Shown here: piece by piece, positions 24,078-34,300 of the stretch | How positions within the stretch are numbered: the stretch's first letter is position 1 | How the letters are laid out: each line of letters opens with the position of its first letter | DNA from: Limnohabitans planktonicus II-D5 | GTDB lineage: Bacteria > Pseudomonadota > Gammaproteobacteria > Burkholderiales > Burkholderiaceae_C | DNA: 64,000 bases | Reading direction: 5' to 3' | Assembly (NCBI RefSeq): GCF_001270065.2 | Contig: NZ_LFYT02000016.1 | Span: 1 to 64,000, forward strand | Translations under genes and position numbers: made by a program | The notes under the pieces: generated by a model | What the model saw: the letters and a program-made list of their open reading frames with translations, nothing else | The model's database searches: none | Told to the model about the DNA's origin: nothing

Positions 24078-25193
24078 TTACTTGGTGGCGGGGGCAGCTG
24101 GCGCGGCTTGAGCGGCTGGCGCATCCACCACGCGCACCGTGTCGCCATGATTCAGGAATGCACCGCCACTGGCCACCACGCGGGCATCGGCTTTGAGGCC
24201 ACTGACCACCTCGACGCGTCCTGCGCTTTGGCGTCCGGTTTGCACCTTGAGCTGGCTGACCTTTTGGTCGGCCCCCACGGTGTACACATAACTGAAGCCA
24301 TCGCGCACCACCACCGCCGCTTGCGGCACGGTGAGCGCCTGGCTTTGGCCCAGCGCGATCTCGCCTTGGGCGTACATGCCTGCGCGGGCGCTGCCGGTTT
24401 GCGCGGGCAAGTCGACATAGACCAGTGCGTTTCGGGTTTGCGCATCGACCGACGGAGCCACCATGCGCACCTTGCCTTGCAGCAGCTGGCCACTGGCGGC
24501 TTTGATTTGCACGGGCGCACCCACCTGGATGCGGCCAATTTCGGCAGCCGTCACTTCAGCCCGCCACTCGATGCGGCCCTGGCGAATCAAGCGAAACAAC
24601 TCCGTGCCCGCACCCACCACGCTGCCCACCGTGGCTTGCCGCGCCGAGATCACACCCGCATCGGGCGCACGCACCTGGGTTTGCGCCAAGCGCACGTTTT
24701 GCAGCTGCACCATGGCGCGGGCGGACTGCACGCGGGCCACAGAAGAGGCCTCGGCGGCCAGCGCCTGGCTCAGCTGCGCATTGCTGAAAAAGCCTTGCTG
24801 CTGCAGGCTGCGGGCGCGATCGGCTTGTGATTTGGCCTCTTGGCTGCTGGCCGTGGCTTCGGCCAAAGCGCCTTCGGCCTGCGCCAGCTCGGCACGCAAG
24901 CTGTCGGCCTGCAACACCGCCAGCACGTCACCGCGCTGCACCCGGTCGCCCACGTTCACCCGCACCTCGGTGATCTTCAGGCCATTGGCCTCGGCCCCAA
25001 CGATGGCTTCCTGCCAGGCGGCCAGGTTGCCATTGGCGCTGATTTTTTGCGCCAGGCTGGCCGTTTGGGGGGTGGTCACGGTGACGGTCAGACTGGGTTT
25101 GGGGGGCGGCGTGGCCTTGCCTTTTTCATCGGCAGCCCAAGCTGCACCCCAAACACCCCCCAACAAACAGACCATCCACACAGTTTTTTTCAT
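24078..25193 (-). CDS. RND efflux periplasmic adaptor (membrane fusion protein)
   Basis: The 371-residue protein has a signal peptide (MKKTVWMVCLLGGVWGAAWA), the lipoyl/barrel-sandwich halves (AEANGLKITEVRVNVGDRVQ and VRAPDAGVISARQATVGSVV), a coiled-coil hairpin in between (LAQAEGALAEATASSQEAKS) and a C-terminal beta-barrel. It links the inner-membrane pump to an outer-membrane channel. ATG 25193 gives the signal peptide directly; an earlier in-frame start would add a non-signal extension. It is the first gene of the adaptor-pump-SDR operon. Confidence 0.92.
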   Translation of the reverse strand: MKKTVWMVCLLGGVWGAAWAADEKGKATPPPKPSLTVTVTTPQTASLAQKISANGNLAAWQEAIVGAEANGLKITEVRVNVGDRVQRGDVLAVLQADSLRAELAQAEGALAEATASSQEAKSQADRARSLQQQGFFSNAQLSQALAAEASSVARVQSARAMVQLQNVRLAQTQVRAPDAGVISARQATVGSVVGAGTELFRLIRQGRIEWRAEVTAAEIGRIQVGAPVQIKAASGQLLQGKVRMVAPSVDAQTRNALVYVDLPAQTGSARAGMYAQGEIALGQSQALTVPQAAVVVRDGFSYVYTVGADQKVSQLKVQTGRQSAGRVEVVSGLKADARVVASGGAFLNHGDTVRVVDAPAAQAAPAAPATK

Positions 25194-25544
25194 GATTGAC
25201 TCACAGACCCAAGATGGGCGTGAGTTTATCGGGGCGCACAAAATCCAAGGGTATCAAAGCCCAATGTTCAGCAAAGCACATCCTTCGACGTATCCGACAA
25301 TATTGGATGTTGGCCGCTCATTGGCGGCGTCGATGACAGTTGGCACTGCAATGCCCTTGGCCCCATGGTCTCCACGGTTACAAACATGCTCATCGCTTGG
25401 CGTGAGCGGTTCCTTGCTGGCATTCCACCGGTTCAGGATGAACGTTCAATACACCCAATTTATGTAATTCTTTTTTATCGTTCAAAATGGCTAATTGATG
25501 TCTTATTGATGAAATTTATCTTCCCATCGCACAGGAACATTGAC
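25194..25544. promoter_or_regulatory. Intergenic region with possible promoter for TonB-dependent receptor
   Basis: No gene is supported in these 351 bp between divergent genes. The part from about 25440 is AT-rich, and TTGATG (25495-25500) with TATCTT (25517-25522), 16 bp apart, could form a promoter for the receptor. AGGA at about 25532 is its likely ribosome-binding site. No Fur-like dyad was seen. Confidence 0.3.
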
Positions 25545-28325
25545 ATGCCGCATCCCCAGCTGATTTCTACCCCTTGTGTTTGGCTCTCCTTGCTGTCGCT
25601 GAGTCCATCTCTGCACGCACAAACAAGCACAGGAACAAGCTATCCGCCTGTGCAAGTCGTGGAATCGCCGCTGGAGTACAGGCAGTTTGACAAGGTGGAG
25701 ATCACAGGATCATCGATTGTGCGTAAGGCGCAAACACAGGCGCTGCCGGTGCAAGTTTATACACGCGAGGAGTTGTTTCGCAGTGGCTTGCGCACGGTGG
25801 CAGAGGTTCTGCAGAAATTGCCCGAGATGGGGCAGATGGTGGAATCTGGTCAATTGACGCAAATCGTCGGCAATTATTCAGCCGCGTCTATCCACGGATT
25901 GCCCAATGGGACCTTGGTATTGGTCAATGGTCTACGTGTGGCACCATTTGGAAGACCGACCATGGTCGGACCCGAGCGCTCTTCAGTAGATCTGAACACC
26001 CTACCCATGGCCGACTTGGATCGCATTGAAATACTGACCGACGGCGCATCATCACTTTACGGCACTGATGCCATCGCAGGGGTAGTCAACATCATCTTGC
26101 GGCAGGAACGCCGTGGATTTGAAATCACCGCCGATAAAACCATGCCCAAGGGTGGCGTTGGGCAAAGCTACAACACCAGCCTGTCATGGGGCGCGGGTGA
26201 GGTTCGACGCGACGGCTATAGTTTTTTAGTGACAGCAGAACTTGCACAAAAAAATGAATTGAGCGGCGCTGATCGCGCCTACGCGAGCCCAGGCCGCTAT
26301 ACGTTCGAACAAGATGGAAAAACCTGGGTAGCCGATGGTCCATTCAGGACCAATTACACCTCCCCGGCCATGCTTCAACAAAGGGCAACACCGACGAGCC
26401 CCATGCGCCGCAGCAATGTGTTTTATCAGGATGGCCAATGCATTGCTAACACGTTAAAACTCACAGGCCAACCAGCCTGCGCCCAAACAGCATATGCAGA
26501 CTTGGGCATCTACCCTGAAGAAGACAGCAAGCGTTTACACGCTCGGGGGCAATGGGCCTTGCAAAATGCAACGGTATTTGCCGACTTACTTTATGGTCAA
26601 CAACAATCATCCATTGGAGCGCAGTTTTGGTCTGCAAGCTGGAGTGATTATGGTCAACCTGTCGGAAGCCCAGGTTACAAAGCAGCGCAAGCAGCTGGCT
26701 TGGACCCTGCCAATACCTTGCTGTTGTGGCGTCCGAATTTACCGCCAATACGTGAACGTCACGACATTGAAAATGGACGTGTGTCTGTCGGCATCAAAGG
26801 GGAATGGAATGACTGGAGCTATCAATCATCCGCGTATTTGGCCCAGAACAAAGCCACAATACTGAACCAAGCTCCATCGGGCTTGTTTTATGACAGTCTG
26901 GGTCTAGGGGCTTGGGGTAAATGGACACGACCTGAAGTACTCCAACCCCTGACGGCAGGCAACCCATTACGTGATGAACTCTTTGCATTTCGAGGAGATT
27001 ACAAAGCACTCAACCGTGGTCGCTCTGATCTTCATGCCATGGAACTTCGGGCTTCTAGAGCTCTGGGCGAAATTGACGGCAAGGATGTGCTGTTAGGCGT
27101 TGGTCTAGATGGACGAAAGGAGTTTTTAAATTACGAACAGCTGAACAATGAGACGCTGTTTCAGCAACCAAGTTTCAAGACGAGTCGAAACATCTATGCG
27201 GCCTACGCAGAACTGCAAATTCCAGTGACAGCAGATTTTGAAATCAATGGCGCATTACGGTCCGATAAATACAGTGACGTTGGAACGACAAACAACGGAA
27301 AGCTATCGACACGCTGGGCCATCACACCACAATGGGCGGTCCGTGGATCAGTAGGCACCGGATTCAGGGCACCATCACTGGCACAGGTGAATGAAACGGC
27401 TAATCCATTCAGTTTTGCACAAGCCGATGTTCAACTTGCTTGCAATTCCGAGCAACAAAAAATAGCCGCAAATCTCAAGACAGAAACTGGCGCAAGTGGA
27501 CAGTGTTTTTCCATGAATCCAGTGGTTTTCGGCAATGGAAATTCACAATTGCGCCCGGAGACTTCAAAGCAAGAAAGTTTAGGCTTGGCCTTTGTGCCTC
27601 ATGCCAATTTACGTTTGGCTTTGGATTTATGGCGTGTTCGCATCAATGACACCATCCGTTTTATCTCGGAAGCTGCCATCTTGGGTGACCCATTGCGCTA
27701 CGCAAGCAACTACATGTTGATGCCTCAAAGTATGGCCAGTCAAGGCTATACGACCGGTGATCTGGCCCTTTATACGAAGCAAGTTAACGTGGGTCGCTCC
27801 GAAAAATCAGGTCTGGACATGGAAATTCAATGGCGTCAACCCACCGATTGGGGACGTTTTAATCTCTCTGCAAAAGCAACTTATATGCTCCGATCCAACG
27901 ACCAAGCCGACGCGACATCAGAACAAAGCTCCGACATAGGTCGCTTTAATGCCGCAACGGGAACAGTAACGCCCCGTGTACAAGCGCGAATCACAGGCGG
28001 TTTGACCAATGGTGCCTGGAGCACTACTTTGGTGCTCCAGCACGTTTCTGGCTATTTAGACGCGAGTGTGTTGGCCACGGACGTTGCCACAGGCACAAAA
28101 GAATTGGTTGGTGGCAAACCAGTTCGTTCATTCACGACTCTGGATGCCTTTGCCTCATGGGCGATTCAACGCAATGTATCGCTCCATCTGGGCGTGCGAA
28201 ACGTTTTCGATCAGGATGCACCTCAAACCTTTGCATCCTCATCGATACAGGTGTTCGGCGCCAATACGCGCTACGCCAACCTCTGGGGCCGCACGCTGCA
28301 ATTGGGCATGACAGCAAGATTCTGA
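25545..28325 (+). CDS. TonB-dependent outer-membrane receptor
   Basis: From ATG 25545 the product has 926 residues, with a signal peptide (PCVWLSLLSLSPSLHA). The plug domain spans about residues 45-190 (VEITGSSIVRKAQTQALPVQ; ADLDRIEILTDGASSLYGTD; AIAGVVNIIL), followed by a 22-strand barrel ending in the usual aromatic residue (LQLGMTARF). The plug type (SSLYGTDAIAGVVNI with VEITGS start) is common in receptors for siderophores, vitamin B12-like compounds or glycans; the ligand is unknown. Codon and base use are clearly more AT-rich than the surrounding genes, which suggests transfer. It has no transporter or regulator next to it. Confidence 0.9.
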   Translation: MPHPQLISTPCVWLSLLSLSPSLHAQTSTGTSYPPVQVVESPLEYRQFDKVEITGSSIVRKAQTQALPVQVYTREELFRSGLRTVAEVLQKLPEMGQMVESGQLTQIVGNYSAASIHGLPNGTLVLVNGLRVAPFGRPTMVGPERSSVDLNTLPMADLDRIEILTDGASSLYGTDAIAGVVNIILRQERRGFEITADKTMPKGGVGQSYNTSLSWGAGEVRRDGYSFLVTAELAQKNELSGADRAYASPGRYTFEQDGKTWVADGPFRTNYTSPAMLQQRATPTSPMRRSNVFYQDGQCIANTLKLTGQPACAQTAYADLGIYPEEDSKRLHARGQWALQNATVFADLLYGQQQSSIGAQFWSASWSDYGQPVGSPGYKAAQAAGLDPANTLLLWRPNLPPIRERHDIENGRVSVGIKGEWNDWSYQSSAYLAQNKATILNQAPSGLFYDSLGLGAWGKWTRPEVLQPLTAGNPLRDELFAFRGDYKALNRGRSDLHAMELRASRALGEIDGKDVLLGVGLDGRKEFLNYEQLNNETLFQQPSFKTSRNIYAAYAELQIPVTADFEINGALRSDKYSDVGTTNNGKLSTRWAITPQWAVRGSVGTGFRAPSLAQVNETANPFSFAQADVQLACNSEQQKIAANLKTETGASGQCFSMNPVVFGNGNSQLRPETSKQESLGLAFVPHANLRLALDLWRVRINDTIRFISEAAILGDPLRYASNYMLMPQSMASQGYTTGDLALYTKQVNVGRSEKSGLDMEIQWRQPTDWGRFNLSAKATYMLRSNDQADATSEQSSDIGRFNAATGTVTPRVQARITGGLTNGAWSTTLVLQHVSGYLDASVLATDVATGTKELVGGKPVRSFTTLDAFASWAIQRNVSLHLGVRNVFDQDAPQTFASSSIQVFGANTRYANLWGRTLQLGMTARF

Positions 28326-28460
28326 CTCTTGACCGACATTCGCCATAAAACCTACAACCTTCCAGAACTCAAGGCCGCATACAATTTGTAAGCCGACCAA
28401 GACCAAGTGCTGATCGGGCATTGGCCCCTTGCCGCATTCACTGGATTGCCGCGCTTGCCT

Positions 28461-28520
28461 CCATGACGGTGGGGAAGGCGCAATGACTGTGGGCCATATG
28501 CAATGACGGTGAGGTCGCTG
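28461..28520. repeat. Three 20-bp direct repeats in the gap before glnE end
   Basis: CCATGACGGTGGGG, CAATGACTGTGGGC and CAATGACGGTGAGG start at 28461, 28481 and 28501, exactly 20 bp apart. They lie in the 223-bp gap between the converging receptor gene and glnE, where no gene is seen. Confidence 0.5.
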
Positions 28521-28548
28521 CCAATGCAAGCGCCGACAGGAAAACAAC

Positions 28549-31287
28549 TCAGCCCATGACCGACGCCCACAGCGCCAGCACCGCGTCGCGTTCCGCTGCC
28601 AGGTTGTCGGGGTCAACCTGGGTGGGCTCTTCGTTCAGGCGGGCGCGGTGTTGCAGGCGGCGCATTTCTCGGTAGGCGTTGGCAGCGGCCTGGCCCACGC
28701 CAGCAGGCAGCAAGCCTGCGGCTTCTGCGCGGATCAGCAAAGCAATGTTGCCCACGTTGTCGGCCAGCTCGGGGTGAGCGGCGGTGTGCAGCAGCACCAG
28801 GTATTGCACGGCAAACTCGGCGTCCACCATGCCGCCAGGGCTGTGTTTGACGTCGAAAAAGTCGGCTTTGACCGGGTGGCCCTGGCGCACGCGTTCACGC
28901 ATGGCGACGATTTCAGCCTTCAGGCTGGCGGCGTCGCGTGGGGCGCTGATGACGGCGTGGCGCACGGCGTCAAAGCGGGGGGCCAGGCTTTGCAGGCCCA
29001 TGACAAAACGGGCGCGGGTCATGGCCTGGTGTTCCCAGGTCCAGGCGGTGTTGCTGCCGCGCTGCTGCTGGTAGTCGGCATAGGCTTCAAAGCGGGTGAC
29101 CAGCAGGCCTGAGTTGCCGTTGGGGCGCAAGGCGGTGTCGATTTCGTAGACATCGCCGTCGGCGGTTTTCACCGTCATCCAGTTGATCATTTTGCGCACG
29201 TAAGCGGCATAGATTTCCTGGGCGCGTTTATCTTCGTCGTCATACACAAACACGATGTCCAGGTCGCTGCCGTAGCCCAGCTCTTTGCCGCCCAGCTTGC
29301 CGTAGCCAATGATGGCAATGGCCGGTTCTTCGCGGTGGCGGTTTTTCAGGCGGTCCCAACACCAGCGGGCGGTCACGCGCAGCACGGCGTCGGCCAGGGC
29401 GCTCAGGTCGTCGGCCACTTGTTCGACGGTGAGCACGCCTTCCACGTCCCGCGCTAGCGTTCGAAACTGCTCGGCGTGGTGGGCACGGCGAAGCAAATTG
29501 AGCAGGCTTTCTTCGTCGTCTTCGCCGGTGCGTTGCAGGGCCGTCAGGCGGGCTTGCAATTCGCCTTCAAATTCGGCGGCATCAAAGCGGCTGTCAAACA
29601 GGTTGCCGCCGGCCAGCTCGTCGATCACGCCGGGGTGTTGCAGCAGGTAGCGGGCCGGCCACTTGGCCGCGCCCAGCAGGCGCAGCAGGCGTTCGTGCAC
29701 CGAGGGGCGCTCGAGCATGAGGGCCAGGTAGCTTTCGCGGCGCAGCAGGGGTTCGATCCAGTCGACCATGCGCAGCACGGCTTCTTCGCTGACGCGGCCG
29801 TCTTGCAGCCACTGGGCGGTGCGTTGCAGCAGGCGCATCAGGCGGCCCCGGGCGTCGTCGCGCAAAGCTTGCACGCGGGGGTTGCCCGGCCATTGGGCCA
29901 GGCGCTCGCCAATACGGCCGGTGAACACACCGGCAATGCCGTCCAGCTCAGCGGGTTCGCGCTGGCCGTTTTTGCCGTTGCAGCCTTTGCACTCCCGGTC
30001 ACCGCCCAGCAGGATGTCAAATTCTTGGGCCACCACTTCGCGGTGGGCGTCCAGGGCACTCAAAAACTCGCAGGTGTTGGCGTGGCCCAGGGTCTGGGCG
30101 ATCCAGGCCAGGTCGGCATCGGCGGTGGGCAAGATGTGGGTTTGCTGGTCGTCCAGGTACTGGATGCGGTGTTCGACCTGGCGCAAAAACACATAAGCCG
30201 CGCTCAAGGCGTCGGCCGTGGCCTGGGGCATGAGGCCAGCTTTGGCCACGCGTTGCAGGGCGTCCAACGTGGGGCGGGTGCGCAGTTCGGGAAACTGCCC
30301 GCCGCGCACGACTTGCAGCAGCTGCACGGTGAATTCAATTTCGCGGATGCCGCCACGCGACAGCTTCACGTCGTTGGCGCGTTCGGGGTGGCCCGCGCTG
30401 CGTTTGGACGCGTGGTCGCGGATTTGCTGGTGCAAGGTGCGCAGCGATTCAAAGACGTTGTAGTCGAGGTAGCGGCGAAACACAAAGGGCAGCACCACGG
30501 CCCGCAGGGCCTGGGCCGAGCCGTTGACCACCGCGCTGCGCGGGGCGATGACGCGGCTTTTCATCCAGGCAAAGCGTTCCCATTCGCGGCCTTGGATGAG
30601 CAAGTAGTTTTCCAGCGCATCCAGCGAAACCACGCTGGGGCCGGAGTTGCCATTGGGGCGCAGGGCCAGGTCGACGCGGAACACAAAGCCGTGCTCGGTG
30701 GTGTCGCCAATCAGGGTGTACATGCGTTTGACGGCGCGGCTGAAGTATTCCTGGCACGAGACTTTGTGGCGGCCTTCGCTGTTGCCTGTGGTTTCGCCGT
30801 CTTCGTCATAGACGTAGATCAGGTCGATGTCGCTGGACACATTCAGTTCGCGGGCGCCCAACTTGCCCATGCCGATGATCCACATCTCGGCGCGCTGGCC
30901 ATCGGGCTTGGTGGGCACGCCATGCAGGGCGTCCAGGTCGGTCATGACGTGTTGCCAGGCGATGTCAAGGGTGACTTCGGCCAGCCACGTCATGCTGTGG
31001 GTGACCACGTCCAAACTCGGGCGATGGTTGCAGTCCAGGCCAATCAACCGCTCCAGCGTGAGCTGGCGCAGCACCCGCAAGGAGGCGCTGGTGTCCAGGC
31101 CCTTGTCGCTCAGCGTCTTGAAGGCGGCGTACAGGCTGTCACGGCTGGGTTGGCCCGGGGGCAACAGGGCCAGCCAGTCGGCATAACGGCGTTGCAGTCG
31201 CTGCACAAAGCGGGAATACGAGGCCCCTGAATCGGGGAATGCACCAAGGCGCGATGGGTCACTGCCTGGGGTTGGACTGCCGGTCAT
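28549..31287 (-). CDS. glnE: Glutamine synthetase adenylyltransferase/deadenylylase
   Basis: The 912-residue enzyme attaches AMP to, and removes it from, glutamine synthetase in response to PII. Both nucleotidyltransferase halves are visible: GKLGARELNVSSDIDLIYVYD (N-terminal half, deadenylylation) written here in part as ELNVSSDIDLIYVYD, and GKLGGKELGYGSDLDIVFVY in the C-terminal half (adenylylation). Each is followed by its GlnD-UR/PII-linking helical region, with DTALRPNGNSG and DLALRPNGNSG present. The length is slightly below the E. coli form (946). It is divergent from yhdP with only 32 bp between the start codons, so the promoters must overlap neighbouring coding sequence. Confidence 0.96.
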   Translation of the reverse strand: MTGSPTPGSDPSRLGAFPDSGASYSRFVQRLQRRYADWLALLPPGQPSRDSLYAAFKTLSDKGLDTSASLRVLRQLTLERLIGLDCNHRPSLDVVTHSMTWLAEVTLDIAWQHVMTDLDALHGVPTKPDGQRAEMWIIGMGKLGARELNVSSDIDLIYVYDEDGETTGNSEGRHKVSCQEYFSRAVKRMYTLIGDTTEHGFVFRVDLALRPNGNSGPSVVSLDALENYLLIQGREWERFAWMKSRVIAPRSAVVNGSAQALRAVVLPFVFRRYLDYNVFESLRTLHQQIRDHASKRSAGHPERANDVKLSRGGIREIEFTVQLLQVVRGGQFPELRTRPTLDALQRVAKAGLMPQATADALSAAYVFLRQVEHRIQYLDDQQTHILPTADADLAWIAQTLGHANTCEFLSALDAHREVVAQEFDILLGGDRECKGCNGKNGQREPAELDGIAGVFTGRIGERLAQWPGNPRVQALRDDARGRLMRLLQRTAQWLQDGRVSEEAVLRMVDWIEPLLRRESYLALMLERPSVHERLLRLLGAAKWPARYLLQHPGVIDELAGGNLFDSRFDAAEFEGELQARLTALQRTGEDDEESLLNLLRRAHHAEQFRTLARDVEGVLTVEQVADDLSALADAVLRVTARWCWDRLKNRHREEPAIAIIGYGKLGGKELGYGSDLDIVFVYDDEDKRAQEIYAAYVRKMINWMTVKTADGDVYEIDTALRPNGNSGLLVTRFEAYADYQQQRGSNTAWTWEHQAMTRARFVMGLQSLAPRFDAVRHAVISAPRDAASLKAEIVAMRERVRQGHPVKADFFDVKHSPGGMVDAEFAVQYLVLLHTAAHPELADNVGNIALLIRAEAAGLLPAGVGQAAANAYREMRRLQHRARLNEEPTQVDPDNLAAERDAVLALWASVMG

Positions 31288-31319
31288 AATTCCTGCTGAC
31301 TTTCTGATTTAAAAAATTT

Positions 31320-34300
31320 GTGCTGTCTTCGACCCGATTTCCCCGTTTGAGCGCTGTGCTGGCCCGCTGTGGGCGGGCTGTGGGATGGGGTTTGCTGAGC
31401 CTGGGTCTGCTGCTGGGCATGGCCTGGGGGGTGCTGCATTTTTGGATTGTGCCGCGAATCAGCGAGTACCGCCCCGCCCTGGAACGCTTGGCCGGGCAAA
31501 GCATCGGGGTACCGGTGCGCATCGGTCAGTTGACGGCCGAATCGACCGGCTGGGCCCCTTCTTTTGAGTTGCGCGAGATTGAGCTGCTGGACACGCAGGG
31601 GCGCACCGCCTTGCGCCTGCCCCGGGTGTTGGTGGCCATCAGCGTGCGCTCGGTGCTGAGCCTGAGCCTGGAGCAACTGGTGCTGGACAGACCCGAACTG
31701 GAGGTGCGTCGCACGGCCCAGGGCCATTGGCAGGTGGCCGGGCTGGAACTCCAGCTCAGCCCACAAGGCGACAGCCAAAGCGCCGATTGGCTGTTTGCGC
31801 AGCGCGAGGTGATCGTGCGCGGCGGCACGGTGCACTGGACCGATGAGCTGGCCGCAAGATCCCCATCCTTGCCACAGACCGCCGCCCAAACCCTGGCCCT
31901 GCGCGAGCTGGACCTGGTGCTGCGCAATTCGAGTCGGCACCACGATCTGCGCCTGGACGCCACGCCGCCCGAGGCCTGGGGCGCGCGCTTTGTGGCCATG
32001 GCCCACATGCGGCGCGGCATTTTGTCGACCCACCCCGGACGCATGGCTGACTGGTCGGGCCAGGTGTATGCCTATTTTTCGCACGTCGATTTGCCCCAAT
32101 TGCAGCAGCAACTGGGCCCACAACTGCAGCGCGCCCTGCCCCAGGGTCTGCAGATCCTCAGTGGACAAGGGGCTGTGCGACTGTGGAGCGATGTGGCGCT
32201 GGGCCAATGGACCGGGGGCACAGCCGATGTGAACCTGACGGATTTGCAGGTGAACGTGCAGGCGCAAGCAGCGACACATCTACAAGCGCCAGTGCCCGCC
32301 CCACCCCCCGTGGCGCGCAGCCCCTTGGTGTTTGAGCACCTTTCAGGGCGCGTGGCCGGACGGCTGAGCGCCAGCGGTTTTGAGGTGTCCACCCGCGACC
32401 TGGCCTTGGCCAGTTCACACATCAGCGCGCACGACCTGGCCTGGCCGGGTGGCAACATGGCCCTGGCCTACAGCTACCCCCAAGGCAGCACCCCGGCACG
32501 GGGCCGTTTGCAGGCCGACCATCTGGACTTGCAGGCCCTGCGTGAGGTGGCCCTGCACCTGCCCTTGCCCGAGGTGTTGGCCACATCCCTGGCCCAGCAC
32601 GAGATCAGTGGCGAATTGGCCGCCTTGCAACTGCGCTGGCAGGGCGACTGGCAAGCGCCCAGCACCTACAGCGCTCAAGCCAGCCTGAACCGCCTGCACC
32701 TGCCGCCAGGGGCATTGGATATGACCCATGGCTCTGGGCATGCCCAAGGTGCCTTGAGCGGGCCAGCTCAACCAGCTTCCACTTCCGCATCAACCGCAGC
32801 GACCAGCCCCACCACAGCCACGGCACCACTGCCAGCCTGGCCAGGTCTGCGCGGCGCACAAGTCAAGCTGGACCTGAGCGAAGCAGGTGGTCGTGTGCAG
32901 CTGAACATGGGTGAGGGCTCGGCCCTGTTTCTGCCCGGCGTGCTCGAAGAGGCCGAGGTGCCTGTGCGCAGCCTGAAAGCCGACGCCACCTGGAAACGAT
33001 TGAACGCGCGCTGGGACGTGCCGCAGTGGCAGCTCAAATTTGCCAATGCCGACCTGCAAGGCCAATGGCATGGCCAGTGGCACAGTGCCCCCCAGCTCAA
33101 AATGCCAGGACCCGCCCATGTACCCAAGCAAAAACAAGCCCCAGGGCCGGCCCCGGAGCAAGGCGCAGGCGTGCTGGATTTGCAAGGCCAGTTCACGCAA
33201 ATCCATGCAGCCCGTGCCCACCGCTATTTGCCCACCATGCTGCCTGTGCAGGTGCGCCACTATGTGCGCGATGCGCTGCTCAAGGGCAGCTACAACAACG
33301 TGCAGGTCAAGATCAAGGGCGATGTGTCGCGCCTGCCCTTTGCCAACGCCAAAGACGGCGAGTTCCGTATTGCCGGGCGGCTGCGCGATGTCGATTTTGA
33401 CTATGTGCCTGCGGCCTTCACCCCCGCTTCCGTCCCGCCCAAAAGCTTGCCCTGGCCGCGCCTGACAGGCCTCAGTGGCCAGCTGGTGTTTGACCGCCTG
33501 GGGCTCAAGCTGTCCGATGCGTCAGCACGCTTTGGCGAAGGCCGCGCAGCGCCCGTGCTGAGCGGGGGGCAAGCCGAGATCGCTGACCTGTTGCACAACG
33601 CCACGGTGAATGTGTCCCTGGACAGCAAAGGCCCGGCGACCCCGATGCTGGCGGCGGTGCAACAGTCGCCGCTGGATCGCCTGCTGGGCGGCGTGCTGCA
33701 CGAGGCACAGGCAACAGGCACGCTGCAAACCCGTCTGAAACTCAGCCTTCCACTGCATGACCTGGCCACCAGCAAGGTGCAAGGCAGCGTGCAACTGGCA
33801 GGCAACGATGTGCGCCTGATGCCCACCACACCCCTGCTCGGCAAGGCACAGGGCACGCTGCAGTTTTCCGAAAGCGGCTTTACCCTGCAAGGCGTGCAAG
33901 CACGGCTTTTGGGCGGGCCGGTGCGCATTGAAGGCGGCATGCGCCCGGTGGCCGACAACACCGGTGAGCCTGCCGTGCTGCTGCGCCTGCAGGGCCAAAT
34001 CAGCGCCGAGGGCCTGCGCGAAGCCAAGGAGATGCCCTTGGCGGGCCTGCTGGCCCAACACGCCAGCGGCAGCACCAGTTACAACGTCACGCTGGGCTGG
34101 CGTCACGGCCAACCCGAGGTTTCGCTGCACAGCACGCTCGAGGGTCTGGCGCTGAAGCTGCCCACGCCGCTGGGCAAGACAGCCGCCAGCAGCTTGCCGC
34201 TGTCGCTGCGCACCCAGGTGCTGGGCCAAGGGGTGGGCCAAGGGGGCCAGCTGCGCGACCAAATCCAGCTGGAGCTGGGGCGTATCGCTTCGGTCCATTA

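Noticed and set aside
21261-24830. Long plus-strand open frames opposite the RND pump and adaptor
   Set aside because: Low-complexity His/Gln/Arg-rich translations, antisense to well-conserved genes.
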